Counted from the first letter of the stretch, positions 6,133 to 14,463 are shown. The stretch is DNA of 14,900 nucleotides from JBGTKH01 sp041744735 (GCA_041744735.1 JBGTKH010000112.1:1-14900); one strand, 5' to 3'. The notes: generated from the sequence alone by a model not told the origin. Made by a program: numbers and translations.

Positions 6133-6492
6133 CGTGCACTCATTCCCAATTCTCGTATCCTGTTCATCCGTTGGCGCGATCCACTTCGTGCCGCTGATCA
6201 GAATAACTATATACGAAAACGGTTGTCCAGTCGGACTTGGTCTTTGCGCGAGCCCAATTTCTGATAAGGCGAGGAACTGCGACGTCACAACTGACACAAC
6301 CGTTACAGGGAAACTCAATGGGGTTGGGAGTTTTTTCCAGTTTTGGGGAATGCCGGCCACGGAATTGATCGCCGGTGCTGCCAAAACTGAAAAAGTCTCC
6401 CGACCCCGTTCGTGCGCACGACCGTCACCGTCGGCAGCAGGTCGTCTCCACACGTAAGCTAGGCTGTGATATAAGGTCACTAGGTTCCCGTC
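6133..6492. other. Divergent intergenic region, ACP and natA
   Basis: This 360-base stretch separates the minus-strand ACP from the plus-strand ATPase and must hold both start regions. Near the ACP an AT-rich stretch (around 6200-6222, with TATATAG on the minus strand) could hold its -10. The centre is taken by the inverted repeat 6320-6407. Close to natA, GTGATATAAGGTCAC at 6466-6480 has short inverted ends and contains TATAAG, a possible -10 or operator, but no good -35 was found. No ORF here looks coding. Confidence 0.55.
6320..6407. repeat. 88-nt imperfect inverted repeat, MITE-like
   Basis: The arms 6320-6346 and 6381-6407 match at 23 of 27 positions when one is reversed and complemented. 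The left arm begins GGGGTTGGGAGTTTTTTCC and the right arm ends AAAAAGTCTCCCGACCCC. The 34-base centre contains CCGGC and GCCGG, which extend the fold. There is no ORF in it and no obvious target duplication. Similar GGGGTCGGGAGTC sequences are familiar to me from planctomycete intergenic regions, so it is probably a non-autonomous or REP-like element. Confidence 0.8.
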
Positions 6493-7266
6493 ATGATCCA
6501 CGTGCGTCAGCTTAAAAAGTCGTATGCCGATTTGCACCGCGGGCAATTTGTTGCCGTGGCGGGAGTAACGTTCGATGCGCGCGAAGGGCAGATTTACGGG
6601 CTGCTCGGACCCAACGGAGCGGGCAAGACCACCGTGCTGCGGATTCTGAGCACCGTACTGCAGCCCAGCGGCGGCAGCGCCACGATCAACGGCTACGACG
6701 TGCTCACACAGCCCGCCCTGGTGCGGCATCAGATCGGCTTTGTTTCCACTAACACGGCCGTCTACGATCGCATGACAGCGTGGGAAATGGTCGAATACTT
6801 CGGCCGCCTGTATGGGATCGGCCAACAGCGGCTGCGGCAGCGGATGGAAGAGATTTTCCAGCGGCTGCAAATGAACGAAATCCGCGACGTGCTGGGAGCC
6901 AAAATGTCCACCGGCATGAAGCAAAAGGTGTCCATCGCCCGCGCCCTTGTGCACGACCCGCCCGTGCTCATCTTCGATGAAGCAACGGTCGGACTGGACG
7001 TGCTGGTCGCGCGAGCCTTGTTGAAAACGGTGGCCGAGTTGCGCGAGCAGGGCAAGTGCATCGTCTTCTCGACGCACATTATGCGCGAGGCCGAGCGGCT
7101 GTGCGACCGCATCAGCATCATGCACCGCGGCCATATTCTAGCCGAAGGCTCCCTCCCCGAATTGCTCGCCACCCACGGCCAGCATGATTTGGAAGAGCTG
7201 TTCTTCGAGCTCATTTCGCAGCACGATCGCCACAGCACCAGCGAACCCGCGCCGGCACCCAACTGA
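6493..7266 (+). CDS. natA: ABC transporter ATPase, NatA type
   Basis: The 257-residue cytoplasmic ATPase powers the permease encoded next to it. It has Walker A GPNGAGKTT (39-47), signature STGMKQK (139-145), Walker B VLIFDEA (158-164), D-loop GLD (167-169) and switch His195 in STHIM. Two details differ from most ABC ATPases: the Q-loop region reads IGFVSTNTAVYD without the glutamine, and Walker B continues DEAT instead of DEPT. The NatA subgroup, a sodium or unspecific ABC-2 exporter group, often lacks the Q-loop glutamine, so this need not mean loss of function. The ATG at 6493 gives a full N-terminus. The stop codon lies in a heptanucleotide repeat, and the permease starts 59 bases later, so the two are probably one operon. 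Confidence 0.88.
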   Translation: MIHVRQLKKSYADLHRGQFVAVAGVTFDAREGQIYGLLGPNGAGKTTVLRILSTVLQPSGGSATINGYDVLTQPALVRHQIGFVSTNTAVYDRMTAWEMVEYFGRLYGIGQQRLRQRMEEIFQRLQMNEIRDVLGAKMSTGMKQKVSIARALVHDPPVLIFDEATVGLDVLVARALLKTVAELREQGKCIVFSTHIMREAERLCDRISIMHRGHILAEGSLPELLATHGQHDLEELFFELISQHDRHSTSEPAPAPN

Positions 7267-7280
7267 CAACTGACAACTGA
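7260..7280 (+). repeat. Tandem heptamer CAACTGA x3
   Basis: CAACTGA occurs three times in a row (7260-7266, 7267-7273, 7274-7280), followed by CAAA. The TGA of the first unit is the natA stop codon. Such short heptamer arrays resemble the STRR arrays described in filamentous cyanobacteria. Copy number could change without altering the protein. Confidence 0.9.
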
Positions 7281-7325
7281 CAAACTTCCCAGCCACGCTC
7301 CTCATTCGCTCGCCCCCCGCCCTTA

Positions 7326-9620
7326 ATGAAGTGGTCCAACGTCAAACTGATTTTTCAGCGCGAAGTTCGCGATCAGATGCGCGATCGGCGCACGCTGTTT
7401 ACGATCGCAGTGCTACCGCTGCTGCTGTACCCGTTGTTGGGAATGACGTTTTTGCAGGTGGCTCAATTCCTGCGCGATCATCCAACGCGGATCTGGATCA
7501 TTGGATCGGACGCGCTGCCCCAGCGGCCGGTGCTGATTGAATCCGGGCGCTTCGCCCCTGATTTGCTGAAAGACATCGACGCCGGCCTGTTGAACCTAAC
7601 GATCGACGCCACGTTGCCCGACGGTTTATCCGCGGACGACTTACGTGTAGATAAAGCTAAGGAGCAGGATGTAACCGCAAACGGGCTGCACGAACATGCG
7701 CAGCAGGAGATTCGCGCCGGCCGTTACGACGCCGTGGTCTATTTCCCGCCGGATTTCGCCGCGAAGTTAAATGAGTTCCAGGCGCGGCTGCGAAATTCGC
7801 GGCGCAACGAAATGCCGATCTCGGCCGATACTGAAGAGGTCCTCACGCCGACGATTTTCTTCGACACCGCCAGTGACAAGTCGCGCATTGCGTACGATCG
7901 GGTTAACGCCATCCTGCGCGCGTGGCGGGAAAAAATGGTCGAACAGAATCTCTTGGAGAATCAGATTCCCGTCAGTGCAACTCAGCCGTTTCAATTGACC
8001 AACACCGACGTGGCCGAAGAAGTCAGCCGCCGGGCTGCCGTGTGGTCGAAGATTCTGCCGTTCGTCGTGCTGATCTGGGCGCTGACCGGTGCCTTTTATC
8101 CAGCCATCGATCTGTGCGCCGGCGAAAAGGAACGCGGCACGCTCGAAACGCTGCTCAGCAGCCCCGCGCAGCGCATCGAAATCGTGTGGGGCAAACTGCT
8201 GACGGTCATGGTTTTCAGTATGGCCACGTCGCTGCTGAACCTGCTGAGCATGGGATTTACGGGACTCATCATCATCCGGCAGTTCGAACAACTGGGCAAC
8301 GCGGGAACTCAATTGCAGGTCGGCCCGCCGCCGCTGGCCGCCGTCGTGTGGCTGGTGCTGGCGCTGATCCCGATATCGGCGCTGTTCAGTGCACTGTCGT
8401 TGGCCATTGCGGCGTTCGCACGCAGCTCGAAGGAAGGCCAATACTATCTGATGCCGCTGCTGATGATCACACTGCCGCTGATGATGCTGCCGATGTTGCC
8501 CGCCGCCGAGTTGGATTTGGGGACCAGCTTAATCCCGGTTACCGGCATGATGTTGCTGCTACGTTCGCTGATCGAAGGTCAGTACGGCGAAGCTCTACGA
8601 TATGCAATTCCGGTCGTGGGCGTGACCGCCGTGTGTTGCATGCTGGCGATCCGCTGGGCGGTCGATCAATTCAATAACGAATCGGTGCTGTTCCGCGAGA
8701 GCGAACGCTGGGGACTGCGATTGTGGCTGACTCATCTGGTCCGCGACCGCGGCGAGACGCCTAGAGTCGGCGAAGCCCTGCTGTGCGGCGTGATTCTGCT
8801 GCTAATCAAGTTCTTCGCCAGTTTCGCGGCCGTCATGCCCAACTCGCTGGAAGGCTTGGCCATACTGATGCTGGTCACGCAGATCGCACTGATCGCAACC
8901 CCCGCGTTAATGATGGCGATCATGCTAACCCGCAGCCCGCGAAGAACGCTGCTGCTGAAGATGCCTCGTCCGATGACGTTGCCCGCTGCTGTGCTGCTGG
9001 CAGTTCTGCTAAATCCATTGGTTCGGCTGCTGGGCCAAGCCATCGAGTTGCTTTATCCCATCAGCGACGAGGCGATGCGTGCATTGGAACCGCTGTCGGC
9101 CGCGATTCATCAAGCGCCGCTGTTGCCCGTGTTGGCGCTGGTGGCGCTGCTGCCGGCAGTTTGCGAGGAGTTAGCGTTCCGCGGCTTCATTCTCTCGGGC
9201 CTGCGGCACATGGGACACAAGTGGGCCGCAATCATCTTGAGTAGCATTCTGTTCGGTGTGATGCACGGCTTGCTGCAACAATCGCTGGCCACGTGCGTCA
9301 TTGGCATCGTGATCGGTTACATCGCCGTCCAAACCGGCAGCCTGCTCCCCGGCATTCTGTTCCACGTGACGAACAACTCACTCGTTGTGCTGACCACACG
9401 CATCACGCCCGAACTAGTCTCGGACTACCCGCTGCTAGGTTGGTTGTTCCATTCAGTCGGCAAAGAGGAATTCGGCTACAATTGGCCCGTCGTCGTGATC
9501 GCCAGCCTGCTCAGTGCGGGCCTATTCCTCTGGCTGCGCAGCCTGCCCTACCAAGCATCCGCTGAAGAGAAACTTCAAGAAGCCCTCGACCACCAAGCGG
9601 CACATGTTGCCGTACGGTAA
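7326..9620 (+). CDS. ABC-2 permease fused to CPBP intramembrane protease
   Basis: This 764-residue membrane protein joins two units. Residues 1 to about 450 are a NatB-like ABC-2 permease: a first membrane helix at about 24-46, a large external domain to about 235, the conserved GEKERGTLETLLSSP near 266-280, then further membrane helices. Residues about 480-764 are a CPBP (CAAX-type) intramembrane protease: EELAFR with Glu614, Glu615 and Arg619; FGVMH with Phe643 and His647; and HVTNN with His680 and Asn683. All catalytic-type residues are present, so the protease looks active. The fusion is a known arrangement in planctomycetes; the substrate of either half is unknown. natA lies 59 bases upstream, and the stop TAA touches the ATG of the next gene, so all three genes are probably co-expressed. 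Confidence 0.9.
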   Translation: MKWSNVKLIFQREVRDQMRDRRTLFTIAVLPLLLYPLLGMTFLQVAQFLRDHPTRIWIIGSDALPQRPVLIESGRFAPDLLKDIDAGLLNLTIDATLPDGLSADDLRVDKAKEQDVTANGLHEHAQQEIRAGRYDAVVYFPPDFAAKLNEFQARLRNSRRNEMPISADTEEVLTPTIFFDTASDKSRIAYDRVNAILRAWREKMVEQNLLENQIPVSATQPFQLTNTDVAEEVSRRAAVWSKILPFVVLIWALTGAFYPAIDLCAGEKERGTLETLLSSPAQRIEIVWGKLLTVMVFSMATSLLNLLSMGFTGLIIIRQFEQLGNAGTQLQVGPPPLAAVVWLVLALIPISALFSALSLAIAAFARSSKEGQYYLMPLLMITLPLMMLPMLPAAELDLGTSLIPVTGMMLLLRSLIEGQYGEALRYAIPVVGVTAVCCMLAIRWAVDQFNNESVLFRESERWGLRLWLTHLVRDRGETPRVGEALLCGVILLLIKFFASFAAVMPNSLEGLAILMLVTQIALIATPALMMAIMLTRSPRRTLLLKMPRPMTLPAAVLLAVLLNPLVRLLGQAIELLYPISDEAMRALEPLSAAIHQAPLLPVLALVALLPAVCEELAFRGFILSGLRHMGHKWAAIILSSILFGVMHGLLQQSLATCVIGIVIGYIAVQTGSLLPGILFHVTNNSLVVLTTRITPELVSDYPLLGWLFHSVGKEEFGYNWPVVVIASLLSAGLFLWLRSLPYQASAEEKLQEALDHQAAHVAVR

Positions 9621-10874
9621 ATGTCCACGTTCGCTCTAAAAGCCCGCTACGTCTTTCCCGTAGCTGCACCGCCGATTCGCGACGGTGTCATTACCGTTGA
9701 CGGCCAGCGGATTGTTGCCGTGGGAGAGAACGCTTCGGGCCAGCCGCCGCACGATTTGGGAAACGTGGCGATTCTGCCGGGGTTGGTCAACGCACACACG
9801 CATTTGGAGTTTAGCGACTTGGACGCACCGCTGGGCGATGCGGGGGCGGCGTTTCCGCAATGGATTCAGCGCGTCGTCGCCAGCCGGCGGCAGCGCAGTG
9901 AACAGATGGTTGAGCTAGCCGCGCTGCGAGCGTCCGCCGTACAGCGCGGGCTGGCGGAGAGTCTCGCGTGCGGCACGACGACGCTCGGCGAAATCGCTTC
10001 GCCCGGCTGGCCGCGCAAATTGTTCGAGCAGCCATCGCTGGACTGTACCGTCTTTCTCGAACTGCTTGGCTTGTCAGTCGAGCGTCTCGAACCGCTGCTG
10101 CAAACGGCGCGAGAACATTTGGACGCAAGCCGACAACTGGGTGTTAAATGGCGCGCCGGCCTTAGCCCTCACGCACCTTACACGGCCAGCCCGGAATTGG
10201 TCGCGCGAGTCAGCCACTTGTCTGCTGAATCGCGTGTGCCGGTCGCCATGCATCTGGCCGAGTCGATCGAGGAACTCGAATTGCTGCAATCGCATAGCGG
10301 ACCGTTTGTCGAAACACTTGCGGACTTGGACGCTTGGCATCCAGAAGTCATTCCGCGCGGCATTCGTCACCTGGATTACCTAAAACTTCTTGCATCAGCG
10401 CATCGCGCACTAGTGATCCACGGAAACTATCTGAGCGCGGCCGAGATTGGTTTTCTTGCCGAGCAGTCCGAGCACATGTCGGTCGTCTACTGCCCGCGAA
10501 CTCATGCATACTTCGGCCACGGCCGCTATCCGCTGAAGCAGATGCTGGCCGCGGGTGTCAACGTGGCACTGGGCAGCGACTCGCGAGCGTCGAATCCCGA
10601 CCTGAACCTGTTTGCGGAACTGCGTCACGTCGCAGATCATTACAGCGACGTACCAGCCGCTGATGTGCTTCGCCTGGGCACGCGAAACGGCGCGCGAGCA
10701 CTTGGGATCGACGACGAATGCGGCAGCCTGACGGCGGGAAAGCTGGCGAATCTGACGCTCGTCACCCTGCCGGAGCACGACGCTGATGATCCGTACGAGT
10801 TGCTGTTTGACGCGGCGTCGATGATCGACCGCGTGTACTATCGCGGCAATCCGGCTCACTTCGTGGTCATTTGA
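9621..10874 (+). CDS. Amidohydrolase, possible aminofutalosine deaminase
   Basis: A 417-residue metal-dependent amidohydrolase. Metal and catalytic landmarks are NAHTHLEFS (His59, His61), SPHAPYTA (His184), MHLAES (His211, Glu214), VIHGNY (His267) and GSDS (Asp320), the pattern of deaminases acting on ring amino groups such as adenosine analogues, guanine or chlorinated triazines. The HLEFS followed by WIQRVVASRR resembles what I remember of the 6-aminodeoxyfutalosine deaminase group from epsilonproteobacteria; with mqnA and mqnC nearby this is an attractive role, but it is inference. The ATG directly follows the stop of the permease fusion (TAAATG), so translation is probably coupled. Its last 19 bases overlap the 3' end of the convergent cyclase gene. 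No signal peptide, so cytoplasmic. Confidence 0.85.
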   Translation: MSTFALKARYVFPVAAPPIRDGVITVDGQRIVAVGENASGQPPHDLGNVAILPGLVNAHTHLEFSDLDAPLGDAGAAFPQWIQRVVASRRQRSEQMVELAALRASAVQRGLAESLACGTTTLGEIASPGWPRKLFEQPSLDCTVFLELLGLSVERLEPLLQTAREHLDASRQLGVKWRAGLSPHAPYTASPELVARVSHLSAESRVPVAMHLAESIEELELLQSHSGPFVETLADLDAWHPEVIPRGIRHLDYLKLLASAHRALVIHGNYLSAAEIGFLAEQSEHMSVVYCPRTHAYFGHGRYPLKQMLAAGVNVALGSDSRASNPDLNLFAELRHVADHYSDVPAADVLRLGTRNGARALGIDDECGSLTAGKLANLTLVTLPEHDADDPYELLFDAASMIDRVYYRGNPAHFVVI

Positions 10875-12712
10875 AAGACGCCCATCCAATCGGCGGGCGG
10901 TTTGTAATCGTGCAGCGCCATGAAGCTCATCAGAAAGTCCTTCGCGCGATCTTCGACAGGCAGCGAGTCCAGCAGTTCGAACGACTTTGACCAGTCGCCG
11001 GCCGTTGCCGCGTCGACCGCGGATTCGAAAACCGCAATGTCCTTGTCCGGCACGGTCGAGTATTCGCCGGCCTGCGGCAGGAGTTGGAATATCGACAACG
11101 GATTCGCCATTCCGTAAGGCACTACGCGCCCCAGTCGGCGGCAGCGACCGTTGAACAGCGGCATGTCGCGCCGCACCAAACCAGCGGTCTGCTCGTCGAT
11201 CACGATCGGGGTGCGAAAGTATTTGGTCATGCCCTCCAGCCGCGAACCCAAATTCACCACCGGCCCGAAGACGCCAATCTTGCGGTGTTGCTCGGTGCCG
11301 ATGCGGCCGGCGATGGCGTTGCCGTGCGCGATGCCGATGCCGACGTGAAAGTCTTTCAATTTGCTGCCTGGTCCCCGGCGCTCGTCGGCGAAGGCCCGTT
11401 CGATGTCCAACGCCGCTCGACACGCCGCCAAGGGACCGGATGCCTGAGCCGTGGGCCAGCCCCAGAACCCCAACGCCGAATCTCCGAAAAAGTCGGCGAT
11501 CACGCCGCCATGTTCGAGAATGAAGTGAGTCATCAGCTCCAGGGCCTGCGTGCAACGCCCCAACAGGTTCGGCAAGCTGTCCCGCGACCGCTCGCTTCGC
11601 AGCGTAAAACCCCGGATGTCGCAAAATAGAACAGTGACCTCCGCCACGCGCGGCTGCAACACGGATTCGGCGTCCTCCAGGGCAAACGTTTCCAGAACCT
11701 TGGGCGAGAAGAACTGGCTCAGCTCCTGCTGCTTTCGCTCCAGCACCCGCACTTGCCGTTGCTGTTCGATGTAGTTCTCCAGCAGCCGCACGTTTTCGTA
11801 CAACAGCGAGGCTTGTCCGGCCATCGCCGTCAGCAGTTCCAGATCATTGCGCTTGAATTCACCGAAATGACTCTGCGAGTCGACGCTGATGATGCCCGAC
11901 GCCTCGCCCGCGAGATCCATGATGGGCACGCACATCATCGAGCGAATCTTTAAGTCGGCAATCGACTTTTTGTCGTCGAATTGCGAGTCTGTCGTGGCAT
12001 CCACCGAAAACACGCCCGTTTTCTCGGCCAGCACACGGTTGACAATCGTGCGGCTGAGACGCAGCGAATCTTCGCTATCTTCATCGCGAAACTTCACGGC
12101 CCGCGGCACTAATTCGCCGCTGGCCCGGTCCTTCAGCATGATGCAGCCGCGGTCGGCCAGCGGAAGGATGTGGAAAATCGTGTCCAAGATCTTAGTGCAC
12201 AATGCCGGCAAATCGATTTGGCCGGCCAACGCCGTGCCGATTTCCAACACCGCGTTCAGTTTCGCCTCGGGATCCGCGTCCAATAAGCCGAATCGCGTGC
12301 TGCGCTTGATCGTCCCCCGAATATCAAGCTGCGTCTCGTCGCTGACCAGAGTTACCGGAGGAACCGCGAGTCGAACTTGGTCGGCCGCGGCGGCGTTCGT
12401 CGGCTGGGTGAGAACATCCAACCGCACCTCCTGGCCCAACATCACCACGTCACCGGAACTCAACGACACGCGCGTCGAGATCCGCTGCCCGTTCACAAAC
12501 GTGCCGTTGCGGCTGCCCAGATCTTCCAGGAAATATTGATCGCCGTCCTTCACGATCCGTGCATGCTTTCCGGATACTTGCGGCAGCGGCACCTGAATTT
12601 GACAATCGGCAGTCCGCCCGATCAGCGTCTCGCTGTCGCTCAATTCTCTGGCAACACGCTCGCTACCCATCTGCACGACCAGCACTAGCGATGTCTCCGG
12701 TTGTTCATGCAT
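10856..12712 (-). CDS. FHA-GAF-class III nucleotidyl cyclase protein
   Basis: A 618-residue soluble signalling protein. Residues about 8-102 form an FHA domain (LIGRTADCQIQV, SGKHARI, GSRNGTFVNG). Residues about 150-310 form a GAF domain. A coiled-coil-like linker (about 305-335) leads to a class III cyclase domain (about 355-550). The metal aspartates are present: Asp365 in LFCDIRGF and Asp411 in FFGDSALGFWG. So are the transition-state pair Asn487 and Arg491 in VVNLGSRLEG. The two positions that normally choose ATP or GTP are unusual: Asp407 where adenylyl cyclases have Lys, and Gly480 where they have Asp or Thr. Product is therefore open. A C-terminal tail of about 65 residues resembles a short helical repeat. 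The ATG at 12712 keeps the FHA domain complete. The gene ends overlapping the amidohydrolase. Confidence 0.88.
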   Translation of the reverse strand: MHEQPETSLVLVVQMGSERVARELSDSETLIGRTADCQIQVPLPQVSGKHARIVKDGDQYFLEDLGSRNGTFVNGQRISTRVSLSSGDVVMLGQEVRLDVLTQPTNAAAADQVRLAVPPVTLVSDETQLDIRGTIKRSTRFGLLDADPEAKLNAVLEIGTALAGQIDLPALCTKILDTIFHILPLADRGCIMLKDRASGELVPRAVKFRDEDSEDSLRLSRTIVNRVLAEKTGVFSVDATTDSQFDDKKSIADLKIRSMMCVPIMDLAGEASGIISVDSQSHFGEFKRNDLELLTAMAGQASLLYENVRLLENYIEQQRQVRVLERKQQELSQFFSPKVLETFALEDAESVLQPRVAEVTVLFCDIRGFTLRSERSRDSLPNLLGRCTQALELMTHFILEHGGVIADFFGDSALGFWGWPTAQASGPLAACRAALDIERAFADERRGPGSKLKDFHVGIGIAHGNAIAGRIGTEQHRKIGVFGPVVNLGSRLEGMTKYFRTPIVIDEQTAGLVRRDMPLFNGRCRRLGRVVPYGMANPLSIFQLLPQAGEYSTVPDKDIAVFESAVDAATAGDWSKSFELLDSLPVEDRAKDFLMSFMALHDYKPPADWMGVFQMTTK

Positions 12713-12751
12713 GGTTGACGCGACCTTGGTTAGAGCGGGGTTTCGCCTGAT

Positions 12752-12780
12752 ATTTTAGAGGTTGAGCCCAGATATGCCAT
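12752..12780 (-). promoter_or_regulatory. Candidate promoter of the cyclase gene
   Basis: Read on the minus strand, ATGGCA (12780-12775) and TAAAAT (12757-12752) are 17 bases apart, a fair sigma-70 type match about 40 bases before the start. The -35 lies inside a palindrome, which suggests a regulator could act here. Confidence 0.35.
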
Positions 12781-12783
12781 ATC
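12771..12783. promoter_or_regulatory. Palindrome GATATGCCATATC between divergent genes
   Basis: GATATG and CATATC form a perfect 13-base palindrome around one central C, in the shared upstream region of the cyclase and Kelch genes. It overlaps the proposed -35 of the cyclase gene. The size suits a dimeric regulator, but short palindromes also occur by chance. Confidence 0.3.
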
Positions 12784-12890
12784 CTGCATGCTGTACCGCA
12801 CGGGCCGATGTACGACAGTGCTGCGGTCGCGCATTGCAGAATCCGCACGAATCTGCGAAAGTCTTGTAGCTTGTGACGAAAGGAATTGCC

Positions 12891-13967
12891 ATGACCCACA
12901 TTTTGCTGATCCTCCTGACCCTGACCGGTGCCGGCGACGATGACGAGTCTCGATCGTCGCGTCCGCTGACCCAGCGCCGCACGGACGCCGAGTCCACCTC
13001 CAACGAAAGTCCGCCTCCCATGAATACGGCGAATTCCGAAACGTCGCCCGCTGTGGCCACGCCGCTTCCCGCTCTGCCGCAGGCCATCACCAGTTTTGGC
13101 GCGGCGCTCGTCGGCGAGTCGATGTACGTGTACGGCGGGCACTATGGCAAGGCTCATCACTATTCGCAGAACGGCCAGTCCGGCCAGTTGCTGCGGTTGA
13201 ATCTCAAGACGCCGACGAAATGGGATGAAGCATCGAGCGGCCCGAGGCTGCAAGGGCTGGCGATGGTCGCTCACGAGGGAAAACTGTATCGAACTGGCGG
13301 CTTCATCGCGCGGAACCAAGAAGACGAGGAGCAGGATCTGTGGTCGGTCGCCGACTTTGTTCGCTTTGATCCGCGCAGCGAGAAATGGGAGGAGTTGCCG
13401 GCGATGCCTTTCTCGCGGTCGTCGTTCGATGCAGTGATGCTCGGCGACGTGATGTACGTAGCTGGCGGCTGGGAACTGCGCGGTGCCAAGGAAACTCTGT
13501 GGCAAGAGACGGCCTATGCCATCGATCTGTCACAGCCGACGCTCAAGTGGCAACAGCTTCCGCCGCCTCCCTTCAAACGCCGCGCCGTGTCGTTGGGCAC
13601 GATCGACGACAAGGTCCTTGTGATTGGCGGCATGCAGCCCGACGGCAAAGTGACAACCAAGACGGCCATCTACAATCCGGCTGCCGGCCGCTGGTCCGAA
13701 GGCCCGAAACTCCCCGGCGACGACATGGAGGGCTTCGGAACCGCGTGCTGCACTGCGGGCGAGCGGCTGTACGTGAGCACGATTTCCGGCAAGCTGCTGC
13801 GTTTGAGCGACGATCGCAACTCATGGCAACTCGTCGAAAAGCTACGCGACGACCGCTTCTTCCACCGCATGCTGCCGTTGGACGACCAGCGTCTAATCTT
13901 GCTCGGCGGCGCGAGCATGCAGACCGGAAAATTTTCCAGCGTGACGACCGTAAAGATTTCGCCGTGA
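12891..13967 (+). CDS. Kelch-type beta-propeller protein, probably exported
   Basis: A 358-residue protein beginning MTHILLILLTLTGAG, a short hydrophobic stretch that may be an export signal, although its positive N-region is weak. Residues about 16-62 are polar and Pro/Ser/Thr-rich. From about 65 on there are Kelch-like blades, recognisable by the hydrophobic stretch plus GG: YVYGGHYG, YRTGGF, YVAGGW, VIGGM and LLGGAS, each followed by a Trp or Glu-rich strand such as KWEELPAMPFSR. Such propellers are binding scaffolds; no catalytic residues are apparent and no partner is known. A GTG at 12873 would add six residues, but the ATG at 12891 has AAGGA seven bases upstream and is preferred. It is transcribed away from the cyclase gene and ends 13 bases from the convergent phosphodiesterase gene. 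Confidence 0.8.
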   Translation: MTHILLILLTLTGAGDDDESRSSRPLTQRRTDAESTSNESPPPMNTANSETSPAVATPLPALPQAITSFGAALVGESMYVYGGHYGKAHHYSQNGQSGQLLRLNLKTPTKWDEASSGPRLQGLAMVAHEGKLYRTGGFIARNQEDEEQDLWSVADFVRFDPRSEKWEELPAMPFSRSSFDAVMLGDVMYVAGGWELRGAKETLWQETAYAIDLSQPTLKWQQLPPPPFKRRAVSLGTIDDKVLVIGGMQPDGKVTTKTAIYNPAAGRWSEGPKLPGDDMEGFGTACCTAGERLYVSTISGKLLRLSDDRNSWQLVEKLRDDRFFHRMLPLDDQRLILLGGASMQTGKFSSVTTVKISP

Positions 13968-13971
13968 TGCA

Positions 13972-13991
13972 TGCGGATCGTCAAATCCGCA
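13972..13991. terminator. Hairpin between convergent genes
   Basis: TGCGGAT and ATCCGCA form a 7-bp stem with a CGTCAA loop, between the Kelch stop and over the stop codon of the phosphodiesterase gene. The place between two converging genes suits a bidirectional terminator, but there is no clear T-run, so termination is only inferred. Confidence 0.35.
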
Positions 13992-14463
13992 CGATAGTCA
14001 CTTCCAGCGACGGCAGTTCGACGACTGCGATCGAATGTGGCGTGGCGCGATAGACAGCGCCGGGATTGAGCACCAGAGTGCTGCCTTCGCGGTGGTACTC
14101 GGCCTTGTGCGTGTGGCCGTAGCAAACCAAGTCAAACTGTCCGCTGGCGATCGTCTCGCGAAACTTGCGCTGGTCGTCACTGTGAATCAGCGCGACGCGT
14201 ACCCCGTCGATCTTCACATCCCCGAATCGTCCGTGATAAGTCTGACCGGTCTGCTCGATCGTATCCTTCAACTCTTCTTCGTTGTAGTCCACATTGCCCA
14301 ACACAAAGTGCGTGGGCCACTGTGAGAACAAGGGCACAATGCCGACCGAACCGATGTCGCCGCAATGCAGCACCATCTGGACGTCGAAGCTCTCCAGCAT
14401 CCGCACCGCATCCAACGTATTCTTCACGTGCCCGTGCGTATCGCTGACGACCCCCAAGAGCAT
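13981..14463 (-). CDS. YfcE/MJ0936-type metallophosphodiesterase
   Basis: A 160-residue calcineurin-like phosphoesterase of the YfcE/MJ0936 group, known to split small phosphodiesters in vitro; the natural substrate is generally unknown. All metal-site motifs are present: SDTHGH (Asp8, His10), HCGDIGS (Asp36), GNVD (Asn57), IHSDD (His94) and GHTH (His117, His119), then NPGA. The length is normal. The ATG at 14463 has AGGAT seven bases upstream. The region before it contains a palindrome at 14497-14513 and then the large inverted repeat at 14520-14595, so its promoter must lie in or between these or further right. The gene converges on the Kelch gene. A nucleotide cyclase lies 2 kb away, but a link between the two is only a guess. 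Confidence 0.92.
   Translation of the reverse strand: MLLGVVSDTHGHVKNTLDAVRMLESFDVQMVLHCGDIGSVGIVPLFSQWPTHFVLGNVDYNEEELKDTIEQTGQTYHGRFGDVKIDGVRVALIHSDDQRKFRETIASGQFDLVCYGHTHKAEYHREGSTLVLNPGAVYRATPHSIAVVELPSLEVTIVRI

Noticed and set aside
5848..7134. 428-residue minus-strand frame ending in the ACP
   Set aside because: Only the last 94 residues are ACP; the remainder lies opposite the natA gene and intergenic DNA and has no protein-like features.
10410..11624. 404-residue minus-strand frame through the cyclase and amidohydrolase genes
   Set aside because: It overlaps the FHA-GAF-cyclase frame and the amidohydrolase, both with full motifs, and has no domain of its own.
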